Shown here piece by piece: positions 57,462 to 64,000 of a stretch of 64,000 bases of DNA. Source of the stretch: Actinoplanes sp. KI2 (lineage in GTDB: Bacteria > Actinomycetota > Actinomycetes > Mycobacteriales > Micromonosporaceae); contig NZ_JAOSZE010000036.1 of NCBI RefSeq assembly GCF_025630775.1, positions 1 through 64,000 of the forward strand, read 5' to 3'. Both the position numbers and the translations under genes were made by a program. The notes under the pieces were generated by a model. It had not been told where the DNA came from, made no database searches, and was given only the letters and a program-made list of their open reading frames with translations. How positions within the stretch are numbered: the first letter of the stretch is position 1; each line of letters starts with the position of its first letter.

Positions 57462-58111
57462 GACGGGCTCTCCAGGAAGGTCCGCATCCGCCGCCGGGCA
57501 TGCTCGTTGTCCAGCAGGACGATCTCCTCCTCGGCGCGCTCGCGAAGCTCGACCTCCGACCCGCCGGCGATTCGCTCCTCGGTCGCCCAGTACACATAGG
57601 TCTTGATCTGATGGATTCGGGCGGTGTCGTCGGCCGACCCGATCGCCTTGAGCCCCATCCGCATCTGCTCGCGGGCCTCCTCCGGCCGGCCGGCGCCGAA
57701 GAGGAAGTGCGCGTAGCCGCGGTGGGCGAACAGCTGCTGGGTCGGCCCCTCCTCCTCGGCCGCGAGCAGCGCCTCCCGCCAGCTCTGGTCGGCCTCGGCC
57801 GGATAGCCGGACCGACTGAGCGCAAACGCCAGCGTCCGATACTCCGGGCTGGTGATGTCGTGCAGCCGGTTCCGCAGCAGGTAGGCCTGCACGGCGAGCA
57901 GTTCGGCCCGCGCGTTGACGAAGGCCGCCTCGTCACCGAACTCGAGGGCGGTGGTCGGATGGCGGTAGGCGAGCCGCAGATTGTTGAGATCGTCGATCAG
58001 GCCGGCGAAACGTAGCCGCTCCGCCCGGCGCGCTGCCCCGCGCCGCTCGACGACCCCGTAGAGCGAGACCGCCAGCGCGGCAAGGCTGATCAGCACCACT
58101 CCGGCTTGCAT
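57458..58111 (-). CDS. Membrane-anchored helical protein, unknown
   Basis: From ATG 58111 (GGAG just upstream) the protein has 217 residues: one N-terminal helix (GVVLISLAALAVSLYGVVE, about 3-21) and a cytoplasmic or exposed helical domain. The repeat-like segments RTLAFALSRSGYPAEADQSW, LFAHRGYAHFLFGAGRPEEA resemble TPR units. An ATG at 58138 lies inside the palindrome 58122-58140 and has no ribosome site, so it is disfavoured. Divergent from the secreted nuclease gene. No function can be assigned. Confidence 0.65.
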   Translation of the reverse strand: MQAGVVLISLAALAVSLYGVVERRGAARRAERLRFAGLIDDLNNLRLAYRHPTTALEFGDEAAFVNARAELLAVQAYLLRNRLHDITSPEYRTLAFALSRSGYPAEADQSWREALLAAEEEGPTQQLFAHRGYAHFLFGAGRPEEAREQMRMGLKAIGSADDTARIHQIKTYVYWATEERIAGGSEVELRERAEEEIVLLDNEHARRRMRTFLESPS

Positions 58112-58121
58112 GCGCTCCAGT

Positions 58122-58140
58122 CTATGGAAACTTTCCATAG
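58122..58140. promoter_or_regulatory. Perfect palindrome, probable operator
   Basis: CTATGGAAA-C-TTTCCATAG is a perfect 9-bp inverted repeat with one central base; a further half site, CTATGGA, follows at 58150-58156. It lies in the divergent region between the helical membrane-protein gene and the HNH nuclease gene, 11 bp from the former's start. Confidence 0.65.
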
Positions 58141-58235
58141 CAGTACATCTATGGATGTTTTGGCATTAGCCGGTGATCGCCCACCGATCCGAGACTGCTG
58201 GCAACAGCCGCAACTCGCGACTCGGGAGGCCCCCC

Positions 58236-58871
58236 TTGAGGAATCGCCTGCTCTCCGCCGCGCTGGTCGCCGCCCTGCTGGCCACCCTGGTCCAGTTCGG
58301 GATCGGCGGACCGGCCTACGCCACCCCGCCCGGCATCCCCTCCGCCTCGACCGCCAAGACCGAACTGGCCACGCTGACCGTGGCCGCCTGGACCCACACC
58401 ACCACGTACGACCGCGACCTGTTCCCGACCTGGGACACGATCTCCGGCACCTGCAACACCCGGGAGACCGTGCTCAAGCGGGACGGCACGAACGTCGTGG
58501 TCAACTCGGCCTGCACCGCCACCTCGGGCAGCTGGTACAGCCCGTACGACGGCGCGACCTGGACCGCCGCCTCCGACCTGGACATCGACCACGTGGTGCC
58601 GCTCAAGAACGCCTGGATCTCGGGCGCCTGGGCGTGGACCACCAGCAAGCGCGAGTCGTACGCGAACGACCTGACCGATCCCCAGCTCATCGCGGTCACC
58701 GACAACGTCAACCAGTCCAAGAGCGACAAGTCGCCGGACTCCTGGAAGCCGCCGCTGAGCAGCTACTACTGCACCTACGCCCGGATGTGGGTGCGGGTGA
58801 AGTACGTCTGGGCGCTGACCGTCACGAGCGCCGAGAAGTCCGCCCTGACCAGCATGCTCGGCACCTGCTGA
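58236..58871 (+). CDS. Secreted HNH nuclease (DUF1524-like)
   Basis: The 211-residue protein starts at TTG 58236, six bases after GGGAGG. Sec signal 1-29 (ending AYA). The nuclease core DLDIDHVVPLKNAWISGAWA (about 115) carries the D-x-D-H and downstream Asn of DUF1524/GmrSD-type HNH enzymes; LIAVTDNVNQSKSDKSPDSW (about 150) is the conserved second half with catalytic Asn/His-like positions. Two cysteine pairs may stabilise it outside the cell. It probably degrades extracellular DNA for nutrient or competition purposes. Confidence 0.86.
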   Translation: MRNRLLSAALVAALLATLVQFGIGGPAYATPPGIPSASTAKTELATLTVAAWTHTTTYDRDLFPTWDTISGTCNTRETVLKRDGTNVVVNSACTATSGSWYSPYDGATWTAASDLDIDHVVPLKNAWISGAWAWTTSKRESYANDLTDPQLIAVTDNVNQSKSDKSPDSWKPPLSSYYCTYARMWVRVKYVWALTVTSAEKSALTSMLGTC

Positions 58872-58876
58872 GCACC

Positions 58877-59899
58877 TCACGCGATCATCGGGTCGTCCCG
58901 GCCGCGCGATCCGGGACGGCCCGGACCGTGCAGCAGTGTCACGGACCTCTGCACGCCGAGCGAGAGCTGACCGTCGAGCCAGCGGGAGTAGCGCGGTCGC
59001 AGCCCCACGATCTCCAGGTACGACTCCACCGCGAACCCGAAAACCTCCGCCGCCTGCTCGGCCGCCGGGCCCTCCGGATCCCAGCCGAGCAGATGTCGCC
59101 AGCGCAGCGGCACACCGCTCAGCGGTACCGCGACGACGCCGGGCGCGGACCGCACGAGACCCTGGCACAACGCGATCGCGCCGCCCGCCGCCACCAGATC
59201 GAACGCGCTGCTGGCGGCGATCTCGGTCGGCGTGCGCGGCGAGAACCCCTCCCGGGCGCAGGCCGCCGCGAAGCACTCGAGGAAGCACCCGTCGCCGGGC
59301 GCGGTGATCCATCGTTCGCCGGCCAGCTCGCCCAGCCCGACCTCGTCCCGGCCGGCCAGCGGATGCCGCTCGTCGAGCAGCACCCAGACCGCGTCGATCG
59401 AGATGACCTGCCAGGTCAGCCCGGAGGGCAGCCCGGACGGCGGGGTGGCGCACGCGCCGAGCACGGCGTAGTCGAGACGCCCGTCGAGAGTCATCCGGGC
59501 GATCTCGTTCTCCGACCCGCTCGAGTGGATCGAGACGGGCCCGCCGGGATGCGCGTCGGTGAGCCGGCGCACCAGGCCGGCCACGATCGGCCCGTTGGTG
59601 GCGCCAACCCGATAGCGGGCCGTCCCGCCCGCGGTGATCAGCTCGCTGGCCTCGTCGTGCAGCCCGGTGAGCGCCGGAATAAGCACCCGGGCGCGGGCCA
59701 GCACCAGATCGCCGAGTGGCGTCGGAAGAACGCCTCGGCGGTCCCGGATGAACAGCGCACCGCCGAGAATGCGTTCGATGCGCTGCAGTTGTGTGGTAAG
59801 CGCAGGCTGGGCAAGGCCGAGCGCGGCGGCAGCCTTGGTGACGCTGCCGGCTTCGGCGATGGCGAGCACGATTCGTAAGTGGCGCAGCTCCAGCTCCAC
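58877..59899 (-). CDS. LysR-family transcriptional regulator
   Basis: The 340-residue regulator starts at GTG 59899. N-terminal winged HTH: ELELRHLRIVLAIAEAGSVT, AALGLAQPALTTQLQRIER, LFIRDRRGVLPTPLG (about 3-64). The periplasmic-binding-like effector domain follows (YRVGATNGPIVAGLVRRLTD to about 295), with a 40-residue extension at the end. The target is unknown: the neighbouring upstream gene is on the same strand (DUF397) and the convergent nuclease gene is downstream, so no divergent partner is obvious. Confidence 0.9.
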   Translation of the reverse strand: MELELRHLRIVLAIAEAGSVTKAAAALGLAQPALTTQLQRIERILGGALFIRDRRGVLPTPLGDLVLARARVLIPALTGLHDEASELITAGGTARYRVGATNGPIVAGLVRRLTDAHPGGPVSIHSSGSENEIARMTLDGRLDYAVLGACATPPSGLPSGLTWQVISIDAVWVLLDERHPLAGRDEVGLGELAGERWITAPGDGCFLECFAAACAREGFSPRTPTEIAASSAFDLVAAGGAIALCQGLVRSAPGVVAVPLSGVPLRWRHLLGWDPEGPAAEQAAEVFGFAVESYLEIVGLRPRYSRWLDGQLSLGVQRSVTLLHGPGRPGSRGRDDPMIA

Positions 59900-60000
59900 A
59901 CACGGAACCTAGAGTCGCCGGCGGACACCCCGAAAGTCTTTACAGGTAAATTTCGGCCATCTGATTTCATCAATGCAAAAACAAACGGTCGGCTACCGGG

Positions 60001-60029
60001 CTGCAACGCCCCGTGAGGGGGCGTTGCAG
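60001..60029 (-). terminator. Terminator after the XRE-DUF397 operon
   Basis: A perfect 12-bp stem (CTGCAACGCCCC with GGGGCGTTGCAG) has a 5-nt loop, 79 bp beyond the DUF397 stop on the minus strand. Confidence 0.68.
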
Positions 60030-60107
60030 CTTCCGCTAGACACTGGTGAGAAGTTGACTTTGCGTAAGCACTTCCCATCAGTGCGTGCCTATCGGTAGGC
60101 TCTCCGG

Positions 60108-60326
60108 TCAGGAAAGGTCAAACTCACCGTCCTTAGCGGAGCCCACGAAGGCGGTCCACTCCGCCTGCGTGAACATGAGAGCAGGACCCTGCCGGTCCTT
60201 GCTGTCACGGACGGCGACGGCGTCGTCGAGGAACGCGACCTCGACACAGTTGTTGCCGCCACTACCGTTGCTACGGCTGCCCTTCTTCCAGACAGCGCCG
60301 TTGAGATGGTGCGCGAGCATGCTCAA
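60108..60326 (-). CDS. DUF397 protein
   Basis: This 72-residue member of DUF397 is typically encoded next to an XRE/DUF5753 regulator in actinobacteria (WhiJ-type systems). The family pattern is complete: AVWKKGSRSNGSGGNNCVEV, VAVRDSKDRQGPALMFTQAE, WTAFVGSAKDGEF. These small proteins are thought to antagonise or bind the partner regulator, similar to an antitoxin or anti-repressor. The gene begins 35 bp after its XRE partner, in one operon. Confidence 0.92.
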   Translation of the reverse strand: MSMLAHHLNGAVWKKGSRSNGSGGNNCVEVAFLDDAVAVRDSKDRQGPALMFTQAEWTAFVGSAKDGEFDLS

Positions 60327-60361
60327 GCACCCCCCTTCAATATTCGCTTTGCTTCGGAGCC

Positions 60362-61249
60362 CTAAGCGATCAGAAGGCTCTCGATCATCTTGATTGTCTG
60401 GCGATGGTCGAGCGCCTTCGCGCTCAATCGCTCGAACTCACTCCGGTAACGAGCAACCTCGGCCGGTTGCTCCTCGTATGAGTCTCCCGCAAGACCTTCA
60501 AGATATACAACATCCAGATGGGTGGTTTCAGGCCTGGAAATCCCATGGTTCATCTGCGCGTCCACGCCATGGAACTCCAATAATGCCACCGAGCCACCGA
60601 GGAACCCGTGTTCGCCGGATCCGAAGGGGAGGATCCGCAGGTTCACATTCGGTAATTGAGCCATTTCAATTAGATGCCGAAGCTGTTCCGCCATCACTTC
60701 CGGGCCGCCGACAATACGGCGTACGACCGATTCGTCGATCACCGCGGTGAAATCCAGCGGGCGGCGTTCGGTGAGCCGGCCCTGGCGAGTCAGGCGCAGC
60801 CGCACCCGGCGGTCGATCTCGTGCGGCGGATCGTACGAGCGGCCGGTGCGCATCAGCGCCCGGATGTAGCGCTCGGTCTGCAGGAGACCGGGCACGATCA
60901 CCGGTTCCCAGGTCAGCATCGACGACGCGCCGGCCTCCAGGCCCACGAAGTTGCCAGGGCGGATGACGTCGCGGTAGTCACTCCACCACGTGCGCTCGCG
61001 GGACATGCGCGCGAGCTCGACGAGCGCGTCGCGGTAGGCGTCGTCCCGGACGTGGTAGAGGTCGAGAAGATCGCGTACGTCCCGGGCGGTCACCGCGACC
61101 CGGGCCGTCTCGATCCTCGTGACCTTGGCAGCATGCCACTCGAAATGGCGGGAGACATTCTCCTGCGTCAATCCTGCGGCTTCTCGGCACCGCTTCAGTT
61201 CCGCGCCGAGTCGGCGCCGTCGCAGCGTCGGGCCTTCATCTACGGACAC
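60362..61249 (-). CDS. XRE-family regulator with DUF5753 domain
   Basis: The 295-residue regulator starts at GTG 61249, five bases after GGGGAG. HTH at about 10-70: RRRRLGAELKRCREAAGLTQ, ENVSRHFEWHAAKVTRIETA. The C-terminal DUF5753 domain (about 110-290) contains TWEPVIVPGLLQTERYIRAL, FTAVIDESVVRRIVGGPEVM, NVNLRILPFGSGEHGFLGGS. It forms the WhiJ-like pair with the DUF397 protein; such pairs affect development and antibiotic production in Streptomyces. The palindrome at 61346-61368, 97 bp upstream, is its likely operator. Confidence 0.92.
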   Translation of the reverse strand: MSVDEGPTLRRRRLGAELKRCREAAGLTQENVSRHFEWHAAKVTRIETARVAVTARDVRDLLDLYHVRDDAYRDALVELARMSRERTWWSDYRDVIRPGNFVGLEAGASSMLTWEPVIVPGLLQTERYIRALMRTGRSYDPPHEIDRRVRLRLTRQGRLTERRPLDFTAVIDESVVRRIVGGPEVMAEQLRHLIEMAQLPNVNLRILPFGSGEHGFLGGSVALLEFHGVDAQMNHGISRPETTHLDVVYLEGLAGDSYEEQPAEVARYRSEFERLSAKALDHRQTIKMIESLLIA

Positions 61250-61345
61250 CTGGACTCCCCTTGGCCCTGCAGGTTTCCTCAGGTCACCGATCCTACGACC
61301 AGTGCGCCCATGATCCAACATGGACTGATGCCCAGGAAGCGCAGA

Positions 61346-61368
61346 ACAAGAAGTCTAGTACTTCTTGT
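61346..61368. promoter_or_regulatory. Palindromic operator upstream of XRE-DUF397
   Basis: ACAAGAAGT-CTAGT-ACTTCTTGT is a perfect 9-bp inverted repeat with a 5-bp spacer in the divergent region between the XRE regulator and the GPP34 gene. It is a probable autoregulatory site of the XRE protein and may also control GPP34. Confidence 0.7.
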
Positions 61369-61471
61369 ATTGACCTTGCGGTTGGGTACATGATGCGCCG
61401 GACATCGAGTTATCGCGTGATGCACAGACAGTGATCAATCACAACTTGGGTCTACTTGGGTTCTAAGGGGC

Positions 61472-62119
61472 GTGGCTAGCGTGTTGGCTGACCAGTACTT
61501 CCTGATCGCACACCAGGACCGCACCGGCCGTTCTCGGCTCCACCCACGGGCGACCGGTCTCGGGCTGGCCGCGGCGCTGCTGGGGGAGCTGATCCTCGAA
61601 GGACGGATCGGGATCGCCGACGGCGACCTCATCATCCTCGACCGGCACCCACCGGCGGACGCTTTGGCGCACGACATCCTAGACCTGCTGATAGCCCAGC
61701 AACGGCACCGTGAGGTCCGCACCTGGCTCGCGTTCCTCTCGCAGGACGCCGAGATCCGGGTCGGCGAGCGCCTCGTGCGCCTCGGTGCGGTCGACCTGAT
61801 CACCCGCCGGCGGATGCTCTCCACCGAGGTGGTCTACATGCCGAACAGCCCCGAGCAGCGGAACGCCGCGGCCTGGGCGCCGGCCCGGTTGGCCAACCTT
61901 CTCGTCCGGGGCATCGAGCTCAGCCTCACCGACCGGGTGCTGGTCGGCCTCGTGGCCGCCACCGGTCTGACCAGGCACGTGCTCTACGACTTCGAGATGC
62001 ACCGGCAAGCATTCCAGTCCCTGCCGAGCGCCGTCGACGCGTTGCCCGGTGATCTCAGGGACCTCATCGAGTACACCGAGGCCAGCGTGGGCTCGGTGCT
62101 GACCGTCGGTAGAAGGTGA
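61472..62119 (+). CDS. GPP34 (GOLPH3-like) family protein
   Basis: The 215-residue soluble protein starts at GTG 61472. It matches the GPP34/GOLPH3 fold: VLADQYFLIAHQDRTGRSRL, LGLAAALLGELILEGRIGIA, DLIILDRHPPADALAHDILD, HREVRTWLAFLSQDAEIRVG, RLVRLGAVDLITRRRM, then APARLANLLVRGIELSLTDR near the end. Eukaryotic relatives bind phosphatidylinositol-4-phosphate at the Golgi; actinobacterial ones are frequent but of unknown function. Divergent from the XRE-DUF397 pair; the APC permease gene follows 62 bp later. Confidence 0.88.
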   Translation: MASVLADQYFLIAHQDRTGRSRLHPRATGLGLAAALLGELILEGRIGIADGDLIILDRHPPADALAHDILDLLIAQQRHREVRTWLAFLSQDAEIRVGERLVRLGAVDLITRRRMLSTEVVYMPNSPEQRNAAAWAPARLANLLVRGIELSLTDRVLVGLVAATGLTRHVLYDFEMHRQAFQSLPSAVDALPGDLRDLIEYTEASVGSVLTVGRR

Positions 62120-62181
62120 GTGCCAACGGGCGTCACCACCTCCGGCGAAACAACTTCGACCAATGGGCCGGGAGGATGTTG

Positions 62182-63714
62182 ATGACGCAGAAGGACCCCT
62201 TCGAGCCGGATATCGTGGAACGGGCGCTGGCCAAGAACAGGCTCGGCGTCCCGTCCGTGGTGTTCTTCGGTGTGGCGGGCGCCGCGCCGCTGACCGTGAT
62301 CATCGGAGCGATCTCGGCCACGTACGCGATCATCGGGAGCACCGCGGTCCCGGTCGCCTATGTGGCAGTGGCCGCGATTCTCTCCCTGTTCACGGTCGGC
62401 TTCGTGGCGATGAGCCGGCACATCGTGAACTCGGGAGCCTTCTACTCCTATATCAGTCATGGGCTGGGCCGGATGGTCGGCGTCGGCGCCGCGTTCGTGG
62501 CCCTCCCGGCCTACTCGGTGATGCAGATCGGCCTGTACGGCCTGTTCGGCGCGGCCGCGGCCAACATCCTCGCCGCGTTCGGCGTGGTCACCCCGTGGTG
62601 GGTGTGCGCCATCGCGGCCTGGCTGATCGTCACCGTGCTCGGCCTGCTCTGGGTCGACCTGTCCGGCAAGGTGCTGGCCGTACTGCTGGTCCTGGAGATC
62701 AGCATCGTGCTCATCTACGACCTGACCATGCTGAGCCACCCGCACGGCGGGCACATCACCTTCTCCTCGTTCAACCCGGCGCCGCTGCTCACTCCGGTCG
62801 CCGGCTCGCTGCTGGTGATCGCGATCGCCGGCTTCGTCGGCTTCGAGGCCACCGTGGTGCTCTCCGAGGAGGCGAAGGACCCGAAGCGCACGATCGCCCG
62901 GGCCACCCACTGGGCCGTGATCATCGCCGCCTTCATGTGCAGCATCTCCGCCTGGGCGATGGCCGTGACCACCGGCCCGGAGAACATCGCGTCGACCGCC
63001 GCCGAGCACCAGACCGACCTGGTCTTCTTCCTGGTCGGCAAACACCTGCCGACGCCCCTGATCGACCTGGGCTACCTGCTGTTCCTGACCAGCGTGTTCG
63101 CCGCGCTGCTCGCCTTCCACGCGGCGGTCGCCCGTTACCAGTTCGCGCTCGGCCGCGAGGGCGTGCTGCCGTCCGGGTTCGGGCGCACCCACCCCCGCAC
63201 CGGGGCGCCGGTGGCCGGCTCGATCACCCAGAGCATCATCGCGATCATCGCGCTCGGCCTGTACGCGGTTTCCGGCCTCGACCCGCTGGTCTACCTGTTC
63301 GCCTGGATGAGCACGATCGGCGGCCTGGGAGTGCTGATCCTGATGTGGGCGACCTCGGCCGCCGTGATCGGGTTCTTCGCGAGAGGCCGCCGCCGGGAGA
63401 ACGTGTGGCGGGCGTTCATCGCGCCGTTCCTGTCCTTCCTTCTGCTCTCCGTCGTACTGACCGCCACGGTGATCGGCTTCGGCGAACTGCTCCAGGTCGA
63501 CGGAAGCTCGCCGTTCCAGTGGCTGATCCCGGTGCTCTACTGCGGCGTCGCGCTGATCGGCTTCTGCTGGGCGGCGATCATGCGGGCCGGCCGGCCCGAG
63601 GTCTACGCGCAGATCGGCCGCGGTACGGACGGCCGGGTCATGCTGCTGAACGACAACGACTTCCCGAGGCCGATGCACGCCGACCCGGTCGGCGCCCGGA
63701 GCTACCCCTACTGA
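62182..63714 (+). CDS. APC-family amino acid permease
   Basis: The 510-residue membrane protein starts at ATG 62182, six bases after GGGAGG; ATG 62176 is an alternative. About 12-13 hydrophobic helices are visible, the first with SVVFFGVAGAAPLTVIIGAI (TM1 glycine-rich unwound site), then SRHIVNSGAFYSYISHGLG and VGFEATVVLSEEAKDPKRTI after TM6, typical of the APC superfamily (amino-acid/polyamine). The substrate is unknown. A C-terminal hydrophilic tail of about 45 residues follows the last helix. A GNAT gene starts 23 bp downstream. Confidence 0.88.
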   Translation: MTQKDPFEPDIVERALAKNRLGVPSVVFFGVAGAAPLTVIIGAISATYAIIGSTAVPVAYVAVAAILSLFTVGFVAMSRHIVNSGAFYSYISHGLGRMVGVGAAFVALPAYSVMQIGLYGLFGAAAANILAAFGVVTPWWVCAIAAWLIVTVLGLLWVDLSGKVLAVLLVLEISIVLIYDLTMLSHPHGGHITFSSFNPAPLLTPVAGSLLVIAIAGFVGFEATVVLSEEAKDPKRTIARATHWAVIIAAFMCSISAWAMAVTTGPENIASTAAEHQTDLVFFLVGKHLPTPLIDLGYLLFLTSVFAALLAFHAAVARYQFALGREGVLPSGFGRTHPRTGAPVAGSITQSIIAIIALGLYAVSGLDPLVYLFAWMSTIGGLGVLILMWATSAAVIGFFARGRRRENVWRAFIAPFLSFLLLSVVLTATVIGFGELLQVDGSSPFQWLIPVLYCGVALIGFCWAAIMRAGRPEVYAQIGRGTDGRVMLLNDNDFPRPMHADPVGARSYPY

Positions 63715-63737
63715 CCTATTAATAAGAGGACACCGCG

Positions 63738-64000
63738 ATGTCGTACGCCGTGAAAGATCTGGTGATCCGGGACCTCGCGCCGGTGGACGCACCCGACATC
63801 GCCCGCCTGCTCGCCGTGGCCATGCACGACGGCGCGGTGGGGCGATGGATGCAGCCGGACACGGCGGCCCGTCACCGCGGCAGCTACGACTACTTCGCGA
63901 TCCACGTGGAGCACGCCCTGCGCTTCGGCGATGTGTACACCACGGCAGAGGGCGACACCGGCCGGCTGACCGGTGCCGCCCTCTGGTTCCCAAGGACGAG
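63738..64000 (+). CDS. GNAT acetyltransferase, partial (cut by window end)
   Basis: The first 87 codons of a gene from ATG 63738 with AGAGGA at 63725-63730. The visible N-terminal part (VIRDLAPVDAPDIARLLAVA, HALRFGDVYTTAEGDTGRLT, GAALWFPRT) matches the beginning of a GNAT domain up to the strand before the acetyl-CoA loop. It lies 23 bp after the permease gene and is probably in its operon. The C-terminal part lies outside the window. Confidence 0.75.
   Translation, partial: MSYAVKDLVIRDLAPVDAPDIARLLAVAMHDGAVGRWMQPDTAARHRGSYDYFAIHVEHALRFGDVYTTAEGDTGRLTGAALWFPRT

Noticed and set aside
1..64000. tRNA, rRNA, insertion sequences, attachment sites or a prophage
   Set aside because: I saw no cloverleaf-like tRNA ends, rRNA core sequences, transposase motifs, target-site duplications or phage structural genes.

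Overview
The window is high-GC DNA with dense GTG and TTG start codons, many 4-bp start/stop overlaps, F420-type luciferase-like oxidoreductases, an XRE-DUF397 pair, a GPP34 protein and an LAxTG-type wall-anchored protein. Together these point to a mycelial actinobacterium, most likely of the Micromonosporaceae (Actinoplanes-like). That placement is inference from gene content. I see no rRNA, tRNA, insertion sequence, phage gene or CRISPR array, so this looks like chromosomal sequence rich in secreted and accessory functions.

Layout. 1-4.6 kb: small proteins of unknown function, including a leucine-rich-repeat-variant protein. 4.8-7.3 kb: a secreted S53 (sedolisin) protease whose 3' end is copied into four tandem 25-bp repeats, then an Hsp20 gene behind a HAIR-like (HspR) operator. 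7.3-14.1 kb: a minus-strand family-5 ABC importer operon (permease, binding lipoprotein, permease, two ATPases) ending in a translationally coupled membrane-anchored CBM6-like protein. 14.7-18.1 kb: an LLM oxidoreductase coupled to a short Hsp70-like protein, and a tandem GNAT protein. 18.1-25.9 kb: cobalamin genes cobF, cobN (behind a cobalamin riboswitch), cobG, cobH and a cobI-cobJ fusion. 26.1-27.7 kb: a secreted GH5-like glycosidase.

27.7-37.1 kb is a minus-strand polysaccharide operon. Seven overlapping genes encode four glycosyltransferases, a GT-C/polymerase-like membrane protein, an unknown membrane protein and a flippase; a secreted L-type-lectin gene precedes them. 37.2-42 kb: a glycerophosphodiester phosphodiesterase, a repeat-containing wall-anchored protein, a siderophore-interacting protein with an iron-box-like site, and an MFS transporter. 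42.1-49.5 kb: secreted beta-propeller protein, sulfatase, LLM oxidoreductase and M4 protease. The propeller and M4 genes share an identical 13-bp palindromic promoter element.

49.6-51.3 kb encodes a protein in which the two halves of an M15-like peptidase are separated by a long helical insertion; its N-terminal GNRAV motif resembles that of contractile-injection cargo proteins. It is followed by a minimal NfeD-SPFH pair and an M23 lipoprotein. 53.8-56.8 kb is a compact regulatory module: an MGT-type glycosyltransferase divergent from a TetR-phosphotransferase operon, with a perfect 9+6+9 operator between them. The rest holds a PEBP lipoprotein, a membrane-anchored protein, a secreted HNH nuclease, a LysR regulator, the XRE-DUF397 pair with a palindromic operator, GPP34, an APC permease and a GNAT gene cut by the window edge.

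Functional assignments come from motifs and family resemblance read by eye. No database search was run.
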